Below, piece by piece: positions 1 through 8,925 of a stretch of 64,000 bases of DNA (the stretch's first letter is position 1; each line of letters begins with the position of its first letter). Under the pieces are notes generated by a model. That model was given only the letters and a program-made list of their open reading frames with translations, did not search any database and was not told the origin of the DNA. Location: the NCBI RefSeq assembly GCF_000385925.1, contig NC_021175.1, positions 627,501 to 691,500 on the forward strand. Reading direction: 5' to 3'. Made by a program: the position numbers and the translations under genes. This DNA comes from Streptococcus cristatus AS 1.3089 (GTDB lineage: Bacteria; Bacillota; Bacilli; Lactobacillales; Streptococcaceae).

Positions 1-831
1 AAGGCAGACCGCTTGATGGGAGCCCATATCTACATGGACTTCCCAAGTGTTGGCGCGACACAGAATATTATGATGGCGGCAACTTTGGCTCAAGGCACCA
101 CTGTTATCGAAAATGCTGCCCGAGAGCCTGAGATTGTTGATTTGGCTTTATTGTTAAATAAAATGGGCGCTAAAGTCAGAGGGGCAGGAACGGAGAATAT
201 AACAATCATCGGTGTTGAAAAACTTCATGGAGCTGAGCATAATGTCGTGCAAGACCGTATCGAAGCTGGAACCTTTATGGTTGCTGCTGCCATGACAGGC
301 GGTGACTTGCTGATTGAAGATGCGATTTGGGAGCACAACCGTCCGCTTTTATCAAAAATGCAAGAAATGGGCGTGGAAGTGATCGAAGAAGACGAAGGGA
401 TCCGTGTCCGCTCGGATGTTTCAAAGTTAAAAGCTGTTTCTGTCAAGACCTTGCCATATCCAGGTTTCCCAACCGATATGCAGGCTCAGTTTACTGCCTT
501 GATGGCGATAGCCCAAGGAGAATCTGTTATGGTTGAGACGGTCTTTGAAAATCGCTTCCAGCACTTAGAAGAGATGCGACGGATGGGACTTCACTCCGAC
601 ATTATGCGGGATACCGCTCGGATTTGGGGTGGTGGCAGCCTGCAGGGAGCAGAAGTTATGTCGACAGATCTCCGAGCTAGCGCGACCTTGATTTTGATGG
701 GCTTGATTGCTGAAGGGGAGACAAAAGTCAGCAAGTTAGTTCATTTGGATCGTGGCTACTATAAATTTCATGAAAAGCTGGCAGCTCTTGGTGCCAGCGT
801 CAAACGCGTAAAGGAAGAAGATGATGAGTGA
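1..831 (+). CDS. murA: UDP-N-acetylglucosamine 1-carboxyvinyltransferase (MurA), 3' part
   Basis: Open at the left edge, so only the last 276 residues are visible, about two thirds of the usual ~420. MurA transfers enolpyruvate from PEP to UDP-GlcNAc, the first committed step of peptidoglycan synthesis in the cytoplasm. The visible part has the EPSP-synthase fold signatures: a [13 protein letters not shown] segment near the start, the [12 protein letters not shown] motif, and the conserved [11 protein letters not shown] and DRGYY stretches near the C-terminus. Streptococci carry two MurA paralogues; linkage to epuA and endA fits the copy that sits there in S. pneumoniae. Its stop overlaps the start of the next gene, so the two are translated together. 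Confidence 0.95.
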   Translation, partial: KADRLMGAHIYMDFPSVGATQNIMMAATLAQGTTVIENAAREPEIVDLALLLNKMGAKVRGAGTENITIIGVEKLHGAEHNVVQDRIEAGTFMVAAAMTGGDLLIEDAIWEHNRPLLSKMQEMGVEVIEEDEGIRVRSDVSKLKAVSVKTLPYPGFPTDMQAQFTALMAIAQGESVMVETVFENRFQHLEEMRRMGLHSDIMRDTARIWGGGSLQGAEVMSTDLRASATLILMGLIAEGETKVSKLVHLDRGYYKFHEKLAALGASVKRVKEEDDE

Positions 832-1012
832 AAATTGGAAATACTTATCTAGACAGCTAGGCATCGTTGTCTTGGTGCTGATAGTCGCTTTTATCATTTT
901 TTGTCTTGGTCTGGTCATTGGATATGGTGTGATTGGAAATGCAGATAATCCTTGGTCTATCTTATCACCAGATACCTGGAAAGAGCTTATTTCTAAGTTT
1001 ACTGGTCAATGA
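821..1012 (+). CDS. epuA: EpuA-like small membrane protein
   Basis: A 63-residue protein with a short basic N-terminus, one hydrophobic segment (about residues 12-37) and a conserved-looking tail [20 protein letters not shown]. It matches EpuA (the 'RNA polymerase subunit beta family' small protein), which lies between murA and endA in pneumococcus. Its biochemical role is not established. The start overlaps the murA stop; a purine-rich AAGGAAG lies just upstream, and the second ATG at 824 is equally plausible. The name is supported mainly by synteny plus the single-span layout. Confidence 0.8.
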   Translation: MMSENWKYLSRQLGIVVLVLIVAFIIFCLGLVIGYGVIGNADNPWSILSPDTWKELISKFTGQ

Positions 1013-1039
1013 TCTGCCGAGAGTGTTCGTTAATTTACC

Positions 1040-1070
1040 GACTGTGCAGAATCTTTGCACAGTCCTTTTA
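1040..1070 (+). terminator. hairpin between epuA and endA
   Basis: A perfect 9-bp inverted repeat (GACTGTGCA / TGCACAGTC) with a 7-nt loop is followed by the short pyrimidine run CTTTTA. The weak T-tract suggests a partial terminator or attenuator that lowers endA transcription from the murA promoter rather than a full stop. Confidence 0.5.
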
Positions 1071-1085
1071 AATGGATAGGAAAAT

Positions 1086-1934
1086 ATGCCAAAAAGAAAG
1101 AAATTACAAAAAAAGGGCACTAAATCTACTCAGACTGTAGCTGGTCTTCTGGTTGCTCTGACTTTATCACTGGGAGCCTACTTTTTTGGAAACGCCAATC
1201 AGTCACCATCAGTAAACACACCTGCAGTTGTCAGCCAAAATAAGGATACCAGTACACCAGATCAGGCATTGGCTGAGAGTGTTCTCACAGACTCAGTGCG
1301 TTCGCAACTTGGTGGAAAAATCGAGTGGAATAGGGCTGGATCCTTCATTATCAATGAAAATCAAACAAACTTAGACGCTAAAGTTTCGAGTGTCCCTTAT
1401 GCGGATAATAAAACGAAGATGGTTCAGGGACAGACGGTTCCAACAGTCGCCAATGCCTTGCTTGCCAAATCGACCCGCCAGTATAAATCACGAGAAGAAA
1501 CGGGAAATGGATCCACTTCTTGGGTTCCTGCCGGTTGGCACCAAGTCAAACATCTATCAGGTGAATACAACCATGCAGTAGATCGCGGGCATCTCTTGGC
1601 TTACTCTCTCGTCGGTGGCTTAAAGGGCTTTGATGCTTCCACTAGCAATCCAGCCAATATCGCAGTCCAAACAGCCTGGGCCAATCAGGCCAATAAAGAC
1701 AACTCGACGGGACAGAATTACTATGAAACTCAAGTTCGTCGTGCTTTGGACCAGAATAAGCGAGTCCGCTATCGTGTCACTTTGATCTATGCTTCGGAAA
1801 ATGATCTGGTGCCATCTGGCTCGCATTTAGAAGCCAAGTCCAGCGATGGAAGTTTGGAATTCAATGTCTTCGTTCCCAATGTCCAGTCAGGAATTGTCCT
1901 TGATTATCGTACTGGCAAAGTGACCCTTATATAA
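1086..1934 (+). CDS. endA: DNA-entry nuclease EndA
   Basis: A 282-residue membrane-anchored non-specific nuclease. In competent streptococci EndA degrades one strand of incoming DNA during transformation; it also cleaves neutrophil extracellular traps. Visible features: a basic N-terminus, one uncleaved membrane anchor (about residues 17-36), and the beta-beta-alpha metal finger with the DRGH catalytic motif ([14 protein letters not shown]) around residue 160, followed by a conserved [11 protein letters not shown] helix that supplies the metal-binding Asn. The length matches the family (about 274-285). Start ATG 1086 follows AGGAAA. It lies directly after epuA, with a hairpin in between. Confidence 0.95.
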   Translation: MPKRKKLQKKGTKSTQTVAGLLVALTLSLGAYFFGNANQSPSVNTPAVVSQNKDTSTPDQALAESVLTDSVRSQLGGKIEWNRAGSFIINENQTNLDAKVSSVPYADNKTKMVQGQTVPTVANALLAKSTRQYKSREETGNGSTSWVPAGWHQVKHLSGEYNHAVDRGHLLAYSLVGGLKGFDASTSNPANIAVQTAWANQANKDNSTGQNYYETQVRRALDQNKRVRYRVTLIYASENDLVPSGSHLEAKSSDGSLEFNVFVPNVQSGIVLDYRTGKVTLI

Positions 1935-2104
1935 ATGTGGTTTACATAATATGATTCATTTGAAGTCAGCAGCTAAGCTGGCTTTAAGGCCTTCAATAGC
2001 CTTCCCGGTGCCTTAAGAGGTGCCGGTTTTGCTTTGTATTGAAATGAGCATAAACTAAAAGCAAAAAATACCGTGCAAACCTTTTCTATGCTGAAAAAAT
2101 TTGC

Positions 2105-2110
2105 TATAAT
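2105..2110 (+). promoter_or_regulatory. -10 box of glk promoter
   Basis: A perfect TATAAT lies 31 bp before the glk start. The -35 at 17-bp spacing (TTTTCT) is poor, so promoter strength is uncertain. Confidence 0.5.
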
Positions 2111-2141
2111 GAAAGGGAGAACGAATACAGAGGAGAATATC

Positions 2142-3101
2142 ATGTCAAAAAAAATTATTGGGATTGATTTAGGCGGAACTTCTATCAAATTTGCTATTTT
2201 GACGCAAGAGGGCGAAATCCAAGAAAAATGGTCTATTAAAACTAATATTTTGGACGAGGGAAGCCATATTGTAGACGAGATGATTGAGTCTATCCAGCAT
2301 CGCTTGGAGCTCTTAAATCTATCAGCAGAGAACTTTATCGGAATTGGAATGGGCTCACCGGGTGTGGTTGACCGTGAGAAAGGAACTGTTATCGGTGCCT
2401 ACAACCTGAACTGGAAAACCCTTCAACCAATCAAAGAAAAAATGGAAAAAGCCTTGGGTATTCCATTCTTCATCGATAATGATGCCAACGTAGCTGCGCT
2501 TGGTGAGCGTTGGATGGGTGCTGGTGACAACCAACCAGACGTTGTCTTTATGACGCTTGGTACTGGTGTTGGTGGCGGTATCGTTGCAGAAGGTAAACTT
2601 CTTCACGGTGTAGCTGGTGCAGCAGGTGAGTTGGGCCACATCACTGTTGACTTCGACCAACCAATCGCTTGTACCTGTGGTAAAAAAGGCTGTCTTGAGA
2701 CAGTGGCTTCAGCAACAGGGATTGTCAACTTGACTCGTCGATACGCTGATGAATACGAAGGCGATGCAACCTTGAAACGCTTGATTGACGACGGTGAAGA
2801 AGTGACAGCTAAAACTGTTTTTGATTTAGCAAAAGAAGGCGACGACCTTGCCTTGATCGTTTACCGTAACTTCTCTCGCTACTTAGGAATTGCTTGCGCC
2901 AATATCGGTTCTATCCTTAATCCATCAACTATTGTTATCGGTGGTGGAGTATCAGCAGCAGGAGAATTCCTTCTGCAAGGTGTTCAGAAGGTTTATGATG
3001 AAAATACCTTCCCACAAGTGCGTACATCAACTAAATTGGCTCTTGCAACTCTCGGAAACGATGCCGGAGTTATCGGAGCAGCTTCGCTGGTACTTCAGTA
3101 G
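2142..3101 (+). CDS. glk: glucokinase, ROK family
   Basis: A 319-residue ROK-family sugar kinase that phosphorylates glucose with ATP in the cytoplasm. It supplies glucose-6-phosphate from non-PTS glucose and can feed CcpA-type signalling. Features: the ATP-binding loop GIDLGGTSIKFAI near residue 7, the sugar-binding FIDNDANVAALGE segment, the EXGH-type GELGHI motif, and the ROK zinc motif CTCGKKGCLE near residue 176. The open frame extends upstream to 2073, but ATG 2142 (MSKKIIGID) is chosen because it sits behind an AGAGGAGA ribosome site and matches the family N-terminus; the -10 box also lies inside the longer frame. Confidence 0.95.
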   Translation: MSKKIIGIDLGGTSIKFAILTQEGEIQEKWSIKTNILDEGSHIVDEMIESIQHRLELLNLSAENFIGIGMGSPGVVDREKGTVIGAYNLNWKTLQPIKEKMEKALGIPFFIDNDANVAALGERWMGAGDNQPDVVFMTLGTGVGGGIVAEGKLLHGVAGAAGELGHITVDFDQPIACTCGKKGCLETVASATGIVNLTRRYADEYEGDATLKRLIDDGEEVTAKTVFDLAKEGDDLALIVYRNFSRYLGIACANIGSILNPSTIVIGGGVSAAGEFLLQGVQKVYDENTFPQVRTSTKLALATLGNDAGVIGAASLVLQ

Positions 3102-3145
3102 TTCTAACCATCTCCTCTCTTAGCAAAGCTATAAGGAGGGCTAAA

Positions 3146-3553
3146 ATGAAGAGAAAAATTGCTTATTTTCTAGTATTACTTCCCATCTTCCTTTTGATTT
3201 TATCCGCTTGCAAATCAAAGACAGAAGGTTTTCTGACCATATTGAATAGTCAGAATCAGCAGATTTATCAGACAAGAAATACCAAGACCTTGGATGAATT
3301 TGCAGATATTCTAGATCTAGTAGAGTCTGAGGAAGATAATGAAGATGCCTGGGTTGATTTGCCTGATGATGCAGAGGTTAATTATATCTACGATATTAGT
3401 GGCAGAAAGGGAGGAAGTGGTGTCAAATTTACGACCTACAAAAACTACCCCTATGTTACCATCTCAAATATTCCTGCTGTGTCAGATATTACCTTGAGAT
3501 TGTCAGAAAAAGATGTGAATAAGCTCAATCATCCAGATGAATGGGTCAAATAA
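3146..3553 (+). CDS. small secreted lipoprotein, function unknown
   Basis: A 135-residue protein with a lipoprotein signal (MKRKIAYF.. and lipobox LSAC, Cys at about residue 22), so it should be anchored on the outer face of the membrane. The mature part is acidic in the middle (SEEDNEDAW) and rich in beta-type sequence; no catalytic motif is recognised. It has a strong AAGGAGG ribosome site, follows glk by 44 bp, and ends at a clear terminator, so it may be co-transcribed with glk. A link to sugar sensing would be speculation. Confidence 0.75.
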   Translation: MKRKIAYFLVLLPIFLLILSACKSKTEGFLTILNSQNQQIYQTRNTKTLDEFADILDLVESEEDNEDAWVDLPDDAEVNYIYDISGRKGGSGVKFTTYKNYPYVTISNIPAVSDITLRLSEKDVNKLNHPDEWVK

Positions 3554-3558
3554 ACTTT

Positions 3559-3591
3559 TCTCCTGCTAAACTTGGCAGGAGAATTTTTTTG
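3559..3591 (+). terminator. intrinsic terminator after the glk-lipoprotein unit
   Basis: A perfect 8-bp stem TCTCCTGC / GCAGGAGA with an 8-nt loop, followed closely by a run of seven T. Confidence 0.9.
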
Positions 3592-3636
3592 AAAAATCTG
3601 CTATACTAAAGAAAATTTAAGGATTCAGGAGACATT

Positions 3637-4476
3637 ATGACTAAAGCAGATACGATTTTTAAAGAGAATATTAAAAAAATTATGGAGCAAGGTGTTTTTT
3701 CTGAAAATGCCCGTCCACGTTATAAGGATGGAAATGTGGCTAACTCCAAATATATCACTGGTTCTTTTGCAGAATACGATTTGAGCAAGGGCGAGTTCCC
3801 GATCACAACTCTGCGCCCTATTGCCATCAAGTCTGCCATCAAGGAAGTCCTTTGGATCTATCAAGACCAGTCTAATAGTCTGGACCTGCTCAATGATAAA
3901 TACAATGTTCACTACTGGAATGACTGGGAAGTTGGCGATACGGGTACGATTGGTCAGCGCTACGGAGCTGTTGTCAAGAAGCACAATATTATCCATAAAA
4001 TTCTCCAACAGCTGAAAGCCAACCCTTGGAACCGCCGCAATATCATCTCGCTCTGGGATTATGAAGCTTTCGAAGAAACAGATGGCCTGCTGCCATGCGC
4101 TTTTCAAACCATGTTTGACGTTCGGCGTATAGATGGAGACATTTATCTGGATGCGACTCTGACCCAGCGCTCAAATGATATGCTAGTGGCTCACCACATC
4201 AACGCTATGCAATATGTAGCTCTGCAGATGATGATTGCCAAGCATTTCGGTTGGAAAGTCGGCAAGTTCTTTTACTTTGTCAATAACCTGCACATCTATG
4301 ACAATCAGTTCGAGCAGGCGGAGGAGCTATTGCGTCGGGAACCTAGCAACTGCCAACCACGGCTCGTTTTAAATGTGCCAGACGGAAGCAATTTCTTTGA
4401 TATCAAAGCAGAGGACTTTGAGCTCTTAGACTACGATCCAGTCAAACCTCAGCTGAAGTTTGATTTAGCGATTTAA
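3637..4476 (+). CDS. thyA: thymidylate synthase
   Basis: A 279-residue ThyA that makes dTMP from dUMP using methylene-tetrahydrofolate, in the cytoplasm. The catalytic Cys lies in LLPCAFQT (about residue 154), and the dUMP/phosphate-binding segments [17 protein letters not shown] and [14 protein letters not shown] follow. The length fits the family. A TATACT -10 box lies at 3602-3607. Dihydrofolate reductase, which recycles the dihydrofolate produced, is encoded 0.8 kb downstream, with an unrelated surface protein gene between them. Confidence 0.97.
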   Translation: MTKADTIFKENIKKIMEQGVFSENARPRYKDGNVANSKYITGSFAEYDLSKGEFPITTLRPIAIKSAIKEVLWIYQDQSNSLDLLNDKYNVHYWNDWEVGDTGTIGQRYGAVVKKHNIIHKILQQLKANPWNRRNIISLWDYEAFEETDGLLPCAFQTMFDVRRIDGDIYLDATLTQRSNDMLVAHHINAMQYVALQMMIAKHFGWKVGKFFYFVNNLHIYDNQFEQAEELLRREPSNCQPRLVLNVPDGSNFFDIKAEDFELLDYDPVKPQLKFDLAI

Positions 4477-4611
4477 TTATATTTTTCCTACTGAGTGAAG
4501 GTCAGCGGGGATTTTAAATTTCCGAGAGCAAATAATTGAAATATATTTTATAAGTGCTATAATGACAATAGATATATGTGTTTCGCTAGTGCCTATCTCG
4601 GAGGTATTGAT

Positions 4612-5097
4612 ATGGAAGCAAATTTTTTAACACATAGAAGCAGGAGAAAACTCTTTAGTCTGGGCATTTGTTCATGTTTGCTTGGCTTATCGGTTTCTGT
4701 GACACCGATGGCTGTTGTGGGTGCGGATGAAGTCCAGCAGGCAGAGTCCCAACTTGAGCAAATTGCGGATTCTTCAGTGGAAGAAGATGATTTTCTACAG
4801 CTTGTAGACCAAGGTTCGGATGGGGCAAATCAGGGAAAGAAATCCTATACGATTGACTTGCTTTGTCATGGAAAAGGCCCTAAAAACAAAGGGACCGAGC
4901 AAAGCAATGCTGAGGATTCAACTGAAGGTAAGTCAGTCAAAAGAGAGGGATGCGATATTGATCCCTTAGCGGATAAAAAAGAGGCCGCCACTGCTGAGCC
5001 TAAGAAGACAGACTCAATCCTCTTGAATGTCTCCTTGTTTGGCCTTGTGGCTGCTGTTGTGGGATTTGTCTTTGTCAAAAAGATGAAGAAAGAGTAA
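4612..5097 (+). CDS. putative exported, C-terminally membrane-anchored protein
   Basis: A 161-residue protein with an N-terminal signal-like segment (basic RSRRKLFSLG, then a hydrophobic stretch ending near AVVGADE), an acidic, low-complexity middle, and a C-terminal membrane segment with the basic tail KKMKKE. This is the layout of a wall protein, but no LPXTG is present; the segment before the C-terminal helix is EPKKTDSILL. The middle holds two isolated cysteines (LLCHGKGP and EGCDID) that could form a disulphide outside the cell. ATG 4612 is chosen over an in-frame ATG at 4576 because GGAGG precedes it at proper spacing. TATAAT lies at 4558-4563. Function unknown. Confidence 0.65.
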   Translation: MEANFLTHRSRRKLFSLGICSCLLGLSVSVTPMAVVGADEVQQAESQLEQIADSSVEEDDFLQLVDQGSDGANQGKKSYTIDLLCHGKGPKNKGTEQSNAEDSTEGKSVKREGCDIDPLADKKEAATAEPKKTDSILLNVSLFGLVAAVVGFVFVKKMKKE

Positions 5098-5117
5098 TTT
5101 GCCTAGTAAACGAATAG

Positions 5118-5147
5118 TCGATAATCTTTTAGGTTATCGATTTTTTA
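5118..5147 (+). terminator. intrinsic terminator
   Basis: A TCGATAA / TTATCGA stem extends by two more pairs, one of them G-T, and is followed by TTTTTT. It ends transcription of the exported-protein gene. Confidence 0.85.
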
Positions 5148-5250
5148 TCTGGATCAGCTGGCAAAAATAAATAGATAGAAGTGATGGTCCAAACAAGTCT
5201 TTTTTAATAAATTTTGATAGAATAGAAATATCAATGTGAAGGATAGAGAA

Positions 5251-5763
5251 ATGACAAAAAAGATTGTGGCGATTTGGGCACAAGATCAAAATGGTCTGAT
5301 TGGCAAAGACCAAAGCTTGCCATGGCATTTACCAGCAGAGTTGAAACATTTCAAGGAAATCACGACTGGGCATGCGATTTTAATGGGGCGAGTGACTTTT
5401 GATGGGATGCATCGGCGCGTGCTGCCAAATAGACAGACTCTGATTTTGACACGTGATAGGAATTATCAGATTGAAGATGAGCGTGTTTTGGTATTTCATG
5501 AGCTTTCAGCAGTATTGAAATGGTACCAAGAGCAAGAGAAGAATCTTTATATTATCGGTGGCGGTCAAATTTTTTCTTTATTTGAGCATGAATTGGATGA
5601 GGTGATTAAGACAGAAATCCATGCTAGCTTAGAAGGCGATACTTATTTCCCAGCAGACTTTGATTTGACACAGTTTGCTGAAGTAAGCAGTCGTTTTCGG
5701 CCAAAAGATGAAAAAAATGAGTATGATTTCACCGTAAAAATCCTCAAAAGAAAGGGTTCATAG
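5251..5763 (+). CDS. folA: dihydrofolate reductase
   Basis: A 170-residue DHFR that reduces dihydrofolate to tetrahydrofolate with NADPH; it is the trimethoprim target. Family motifs are visible: [21 protein letters not shown] at the N-terminus (the PWHLP proline-tryptophan loop), the active-site [14 protein letters not shown] with the NADPH phosphate-binding region, and [14 protein letters not shown] 5251 follows AAGGA by seven bases; a GTG at 5236 is in frame but has no better site. It is the first gene of a dfr-small protein-clpX-ysxC cluster conserved in streptococci. Confidence 0.96.
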   Translation: MTKKIVAIWAQDQNGLIGKDQSLPWHLPAELKHFKEITTGHAILMGRVTFDGMHRRVLPNRQTLILTRDRNYQIEDERVLVFHELSAVLKWYQEQEKNLYIIGGGQIFSLFEHELDEVIKTEIHASLEGDTYFPADFDLTQFAEVSSRFRPKDEKNEYDFTVKILKRKGS

Positions 5764-5765
5764 GA

Positions 5766-5936
5766 ATGGAAAGAAGTGTTTTTGGTTTTTTTACGGCCTT
5801 TTTGTGCGCGATTTGTCTGATTTGTTCCTTTCAGACTTTTCGTAAAAAACGTTTTGGATTAGCTATTTTATTTTTGTTAAATGCTTTTACGAATCTTGTT
5901 AATTCCATCCATGCTTTTTACATGACCCTCTTTTAA
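5766..5936 (+). CDS. conserved 56-residue membrane protein between dfr and clpX
   Basis: A 56-residue frame begins three bases after the dfr stop (ATG 5766, with TAGGA as a ribosome site) and ends with FYMTLF. It has two hydrophobic segments (about residues 3-20 and 29-48) separated by the basic loop QTFRKKRFG, so a two-span hairpin membrane protein is likely. A protein of the same size occupies this place in S. pneumoniae; its function is unknown. Translational coupling to dfr is likely given the spacing. Confidence 0.8.
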   Translation: MERSVFGFFTAFLCAICLICSFQTFRKKRFGLAILFLLNAFTNLVNSIHAFYMTLF

Positions 5937-5981
5937 GATGTATGTAATTAATGAAATAGAAAATTAGAATGGGAGTAAAAA

Positions 5982-7211
5982 ATGCCTACAAATCGTAATA
6001 ATGAGATGATGGTATATTGTTCTTTCTGTGGAAAGAATCAGGACGAAGTCCAAAAAATTATTGCGGGCAACAATGCCTTTATCTGTAATGAATGTGTCGA
6101 GTTGGCGCAGGAAATTATCCGAGAAGAATTAGCTGAGGAAGTTCTAGCTGATCTTTCTGAAGTACCAAAACCGCAAGAATTGCTCAATATCTTGAACCAC
6201 TATGTGATCGGTCAGGATCGTGCTAAGCGAGCTTTGGCTGTTGCTGTTTACAATCACTACAAGCGGATCAATTTTCATGATAGCCGCGAAGAGGATGATG
6301 TGGAGCTGCAAAAATCCAACATCCTCATGATTGGTCCAACTGGATCTGGGAAAACCTTCCTGGCTCAGACCTTGGCGCGCAGTCTCAATGTTCCTTTTGC
6401 TATCGCGGATGCTACTGCTTTAACTGAGGCTGGCTATGTCGGTGAAGACGTGGAAAATATCTTGCTCAAGCTCTTACAGGCAGCTGACTTTAATATCGAG
6501 CGAGCAGAACGTGGCATCATCTATGTGGATGAAATCGATAAGATTGCTAAGAAGAGTGAAAATGTTTCTATCACTCGTGATGTTTCAGGTGAGGGTGTTC
6601 AGCAAGCCTTGCTGAAGATTATCGAAGGAACAGTTGCTAGCGTGCCTCCTCAGGGTGGTCGTAAGCATCCACAGCAAGAAATGATTCAGGTTGATACCAA
6701 GAACATTCTCTTTATCGTTGGTGGTGCTTTTGACGGTATCGAAGAAATTGTTAAACAACGTCTTGGTGAGAAGATTATCGGTTTCGGTCAAAATAATAAG
6801 GCAATTGATGAAGGTGCGTCTTATATGCAAGCCATTGTTGCTGACGATATTCAAAAATTTGGAATTATTCCTGAGTTGATCGGTCGTTTGCCAGTTTTTG
6901 CAGCCCTAGAGCAGCTGACTGTTGATGATTTGGTTCGCATTTTGAATGAACCGAGAAATGCGCTAGTGAAGCAATATCAAACCTTGCTTTCTTATGATGA
7001 TGTTGAACTTGAATTTGACGAGGAAGCCCTGCAAGCTATTGCTAGGAAAGCCATCGAACGCAAGACAGGTGCGCGTGGCCTTCGTTCAATTATTGAAGAA
7101 ACCATGATGGATGTCATGTTTGAAGTGCCGAGTCAGGAAAATGTCAAGCTGGTTCGTATCACGAAGGAAGCAGTGGACGGCACAGACAAGCCAATCTTGG
7201 AAACTGCCTAG
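5982..7211 (+). CDS. clpX: ClpX, ATP-dependent unfoldase of ClpXP
   Basis: A 409-residue AAA+ unfoldase that recognises tagged or regulatory proteins and feeds them into ClpP in the cytoplasm. Visible: the N-terminal zinc-binding domain with Cys13, Cys16, Cys35 and Cys38 (CSFC and CNEC), Walker A GPTGSGKT near residue 118, Walker [10 protein letters not shown], the GYVG pore loop (EAGYVGEDV), sensor I/II regions, and the IGF loop for ClpP docking (EKIIGFGQ). Length and layout are complete. The ribosome site GGGAG is well placed. ysxC follows within 10 bp, as in other streptococci. Confidence 0.98.
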   Translation: MPTNRNNEMMVYCSFCGKNQDEVQKIIAGNNAFICNECVELAQEIIREELAEEVLADLSEVPKPQELLNILNHYVIGQDRAKRALAVAVYNHYKRINFHDSREEDDVELQKSNILMIGPTGSGKTFLAQTLARSLNVPFAIADATALTEAGYVGEDVENILLKLLQAADFNIERAERGIIYVDEIDKIAKKSENVSITRDVSGEGVQQALLKIIEGTVASVPPQGGRKHPQQEMIQVDTKNILFIVGGAFDGIEEIVKQRLGEKIIGFGQNNKAIDEGASYMQAIVADDIQKFGIIPELIGRLPVFAALEQLTVDDLVRILNEPRNALVKQYQTLLSYDDVELEFDEEALQAIARKAIERKTGARGLRSIIEETMMDVMFEVPSQENVKLVRITKEAVDGTDKPILETA

Positions 7212-7220
7212 GGGAAGCTT

Positions 7221-7808
7221 ATGGAAATCAATACACATAATGCTGAGATTTTACTGAGTGCAGCCAATAAATCGCATTACCCGCAGGATGATATCCCGGA
7301 AATCGCCTTGGCGGGTCGCTCCAATGTTGGTAAATCTAGTTTTATCAATACTCTGCTCAATCGTAAGAATCTAGCACGGACTTCAGGCAAGCCTGGTAAA
7401 ACGCAACTATTGAACTTTTTCAATATCGATGATAAGCTCCGTTTTGTGGATGTTCCTGGTTACGGCTATGCCAAGGTTTCGAAAACAGAGCGTGCTAAAT
7501 GGGGCAAAATGATTGAGGAATACCTGACCAGTCGGGACAATCTGCGAGCGGTCGTAAGTCTGGTAGACCTGCGTCATGACCCTAGTGCGGATGATGTACA
7601 GATGTACGAGTTTCTCAAATACTATGAAATTCCTGTCATCATCGTGGCTACCAAGGCGGATAAAATTCCACGTGGTAAATGGAACAAACACGAAAGTGCC
7701 ATTAAGAAAAAGTTGGATTTTGACAAGACTGACGATTTTATTATCTTTTCTTCAGTTGATAAAACTGGTCTTGATCAAGCTTGGGATGCGATTTTGGGCA
7801 AAATTTAG
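7221..7808 (+). CDS. ysxC: ribosome biogenesis GTPase YsxC/EngB
   Basis: A 195-residue TrmE-Era-EngA-EngB-type GTPase needed for late assembly of the 50S subunit. G1 is GRSNVGKSS (residues 32-40), the switch-I threonine is in [12 protein letters not shown]3 is [10 protein letters not shown]4 is TKADK and G5 is SSVDKTG. It is complete and typical in size. It starts nine bases after clpX with AGGGGA as a ribosome site, so it is co-transcribed. A moderate hairpin follows. Confidence 0.96.
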   Translation: MEINTHNAEILLSAANKSHYPQDDIPEIALAGRSNVGKSSFINTLLNRKNLARTSGKPGKTQLLNFFNIDDKLRFVDVPGYGYAKVSKTERAKWGKMIEEYLTSRDNLRAVVSLVDLRHDPSADDVQMYEFLKYYEIPVIIVATKADKIPRGKWNKHESAIKKKLDFDKTDDFIIFSSVDKTGLDQAWDAILGKI

Positions 7809-7862
7809 ATAGCAGATGATAAGGGAAATGAGATAGTTGAACTTTCAAAGTTTAAATATCCT

Positions 7863-7899
7863 AACCTGATTCCGTATGGATTGGAGTCAGGTTATTTTC
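7863..7899 (+). terminator. probable terminator after clpX-ysxC
   Basis: AACCTGA and TCAGGTT pair across a GC-containing loop that can extend the stem with TCC/GGA. The T-rich ATTTTCAT follows. Confidence 0.65.
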
Positions 7900-8090
7900 A
7901 TATTTAGCTAGAGCTATATAACTTAATGATAACGCCAAACAAGGAAATTTTACTTGTAACAAGCGTGGTTTGTGAGACTTATATTTGTTAAAAATCTAAA
8001 AATGTCATATACTTGTAATTTATTGCTAATGTTATTTTGTTCTTAGTATGTTACAATAGTAGAATAAATATCTTACTCAGGAGAAGGACT

Positions 8091-8789
8091 GTGAAAAAGA
8101 GAATTTCAAAAGAAAGAAAAAAACTTTTGACAGGTTTGGCAGTGATGGCCTCAACTGTTGTCGTTGGTCTCGCTTTGTCAAATCAAGTCAAGCCAGCAAG
8201 TGCAAATGATGCTGTTCAGCAACCATTGAGCCAAACAGAATATTTCATTTCACAAATCAGTGAGCCAGCTCGCCAGTTGGCCCAAGACAATGATCTGTAC
8301 GCTTCTGTAATGATTGCACAAGCTATTTTAGAAAGTGGCTATGGCCAGTCTGGTCTGTCAGGATATCCTCACTATAATATTTTTGGTGTTAAAGGGGCGT
8401 ATAACGGTCAGTCAGCGACGATGGAGACCTTGGAAGAAGACGGTCAGGGGAATACCTACGCAATCAATGATCAATTCCGCTCTTACTCAAGCTACGCTGA
8501 ATCACTTCAGGATTATGTCTATGTCTTGAGACAAAGTCATTTTGCAGGGGCCTGGAAGAGCAATGCCCCGACTTATCAAGACGCGACAGCTGCCTTGACT
8601 GGTGTGTATGCGACGGATAGTAACTACTATGCGAAATTGAACTATCTGATTGAAGCTTATAATCTGACTCAGTTTGATTCACCTAGCTATCAGACAGGAG
8701 CCTCTAATATGGTTTACAATCCTTATCGTGGACAATACACGACTCAAGATGTTCTGGAAACAGACCAAGCATGGGCATCACATAACTAG
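8091..8789 (+). CDS. secreted glucosaminidase-domain peptidoglycan hydrolase
   Basis: A 232-residue exported muralytic enzyme. A signal peptide (basic KKRISKERKKLL, hydrophobic TGLAVMASTVVVGLALS, cleavage near ASA-ND) is followed by a single glucosaminidase/FlgJ-like domain from about residue 50. It contains the catalytic-type segment IAQAILESGYGQSGLS with the conserved Glu, and a second SYAESLQDYVYVLRQ motif. There is no wall-binding repeat module, so it is probably a freely secreted cell-separation or remodelling enzyme. The start is GTG 8091 behind a strong CAGGAGAAGG; the frame also opens upstream at 8037, but that part lacks a ribosome site. Confidence 0.9.
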   Translation: MKKRISKERKKLLTGLAVMASTVVVGLALSNQVKPASANDAVQQPLSQTEYFISQISEPARQLAQDNDLYASVMIAQAILESGYGQSGLSGYPHYNIFGVKGAYNGQSATMETLEEDGQGNTYAINDQFRSYSSYAESLQDYVYVLRQSHFAGAWKSNAPTYQDATAALTGVYATDSNYYAKLNYLIEAYNLTQFDSPSYQTGASNMVYNPYRGQYTTQDVLETDQAWASHN

Positions 8790-8794
8790 ATAAG

Positions 8795-8822
8795 AAAAAG
8801 AGATTGTAATAATCTCTTTTTT
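8795..8822 (+). terminator. intrinsic terminator
   Basis: A perfect 11-bp stem AAAAAGAGATT / AATCTCTTTTT with a GTAAT loop. It can act on both strands because the stem carries its own A and T tracts. Confidence 0.9.
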
Positions 8823-8925
8823 GCGTTTTACTAATGAAGTAGACGATCATTTCAAATAAGCAGACTTATTTATCTTTAGCAAAACTGACTAAGCTGTTAT
8901 TTTAGAAAGAGCTTGAGGAGCAAGA

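Noticed and set aside
1950..2040. GC-rich block after endA as a terminator
   Set aside because: It has direct GGTGCC repeats and partial pairing (TTAAGGC / GCCTTAA) but no clean hairpin with a T-tract.
3625..4107. 160-codon minus-strand frame inside thyA
   Set aside because: Opposite a complete, conserved thymidylate synthase; no signals of its own.
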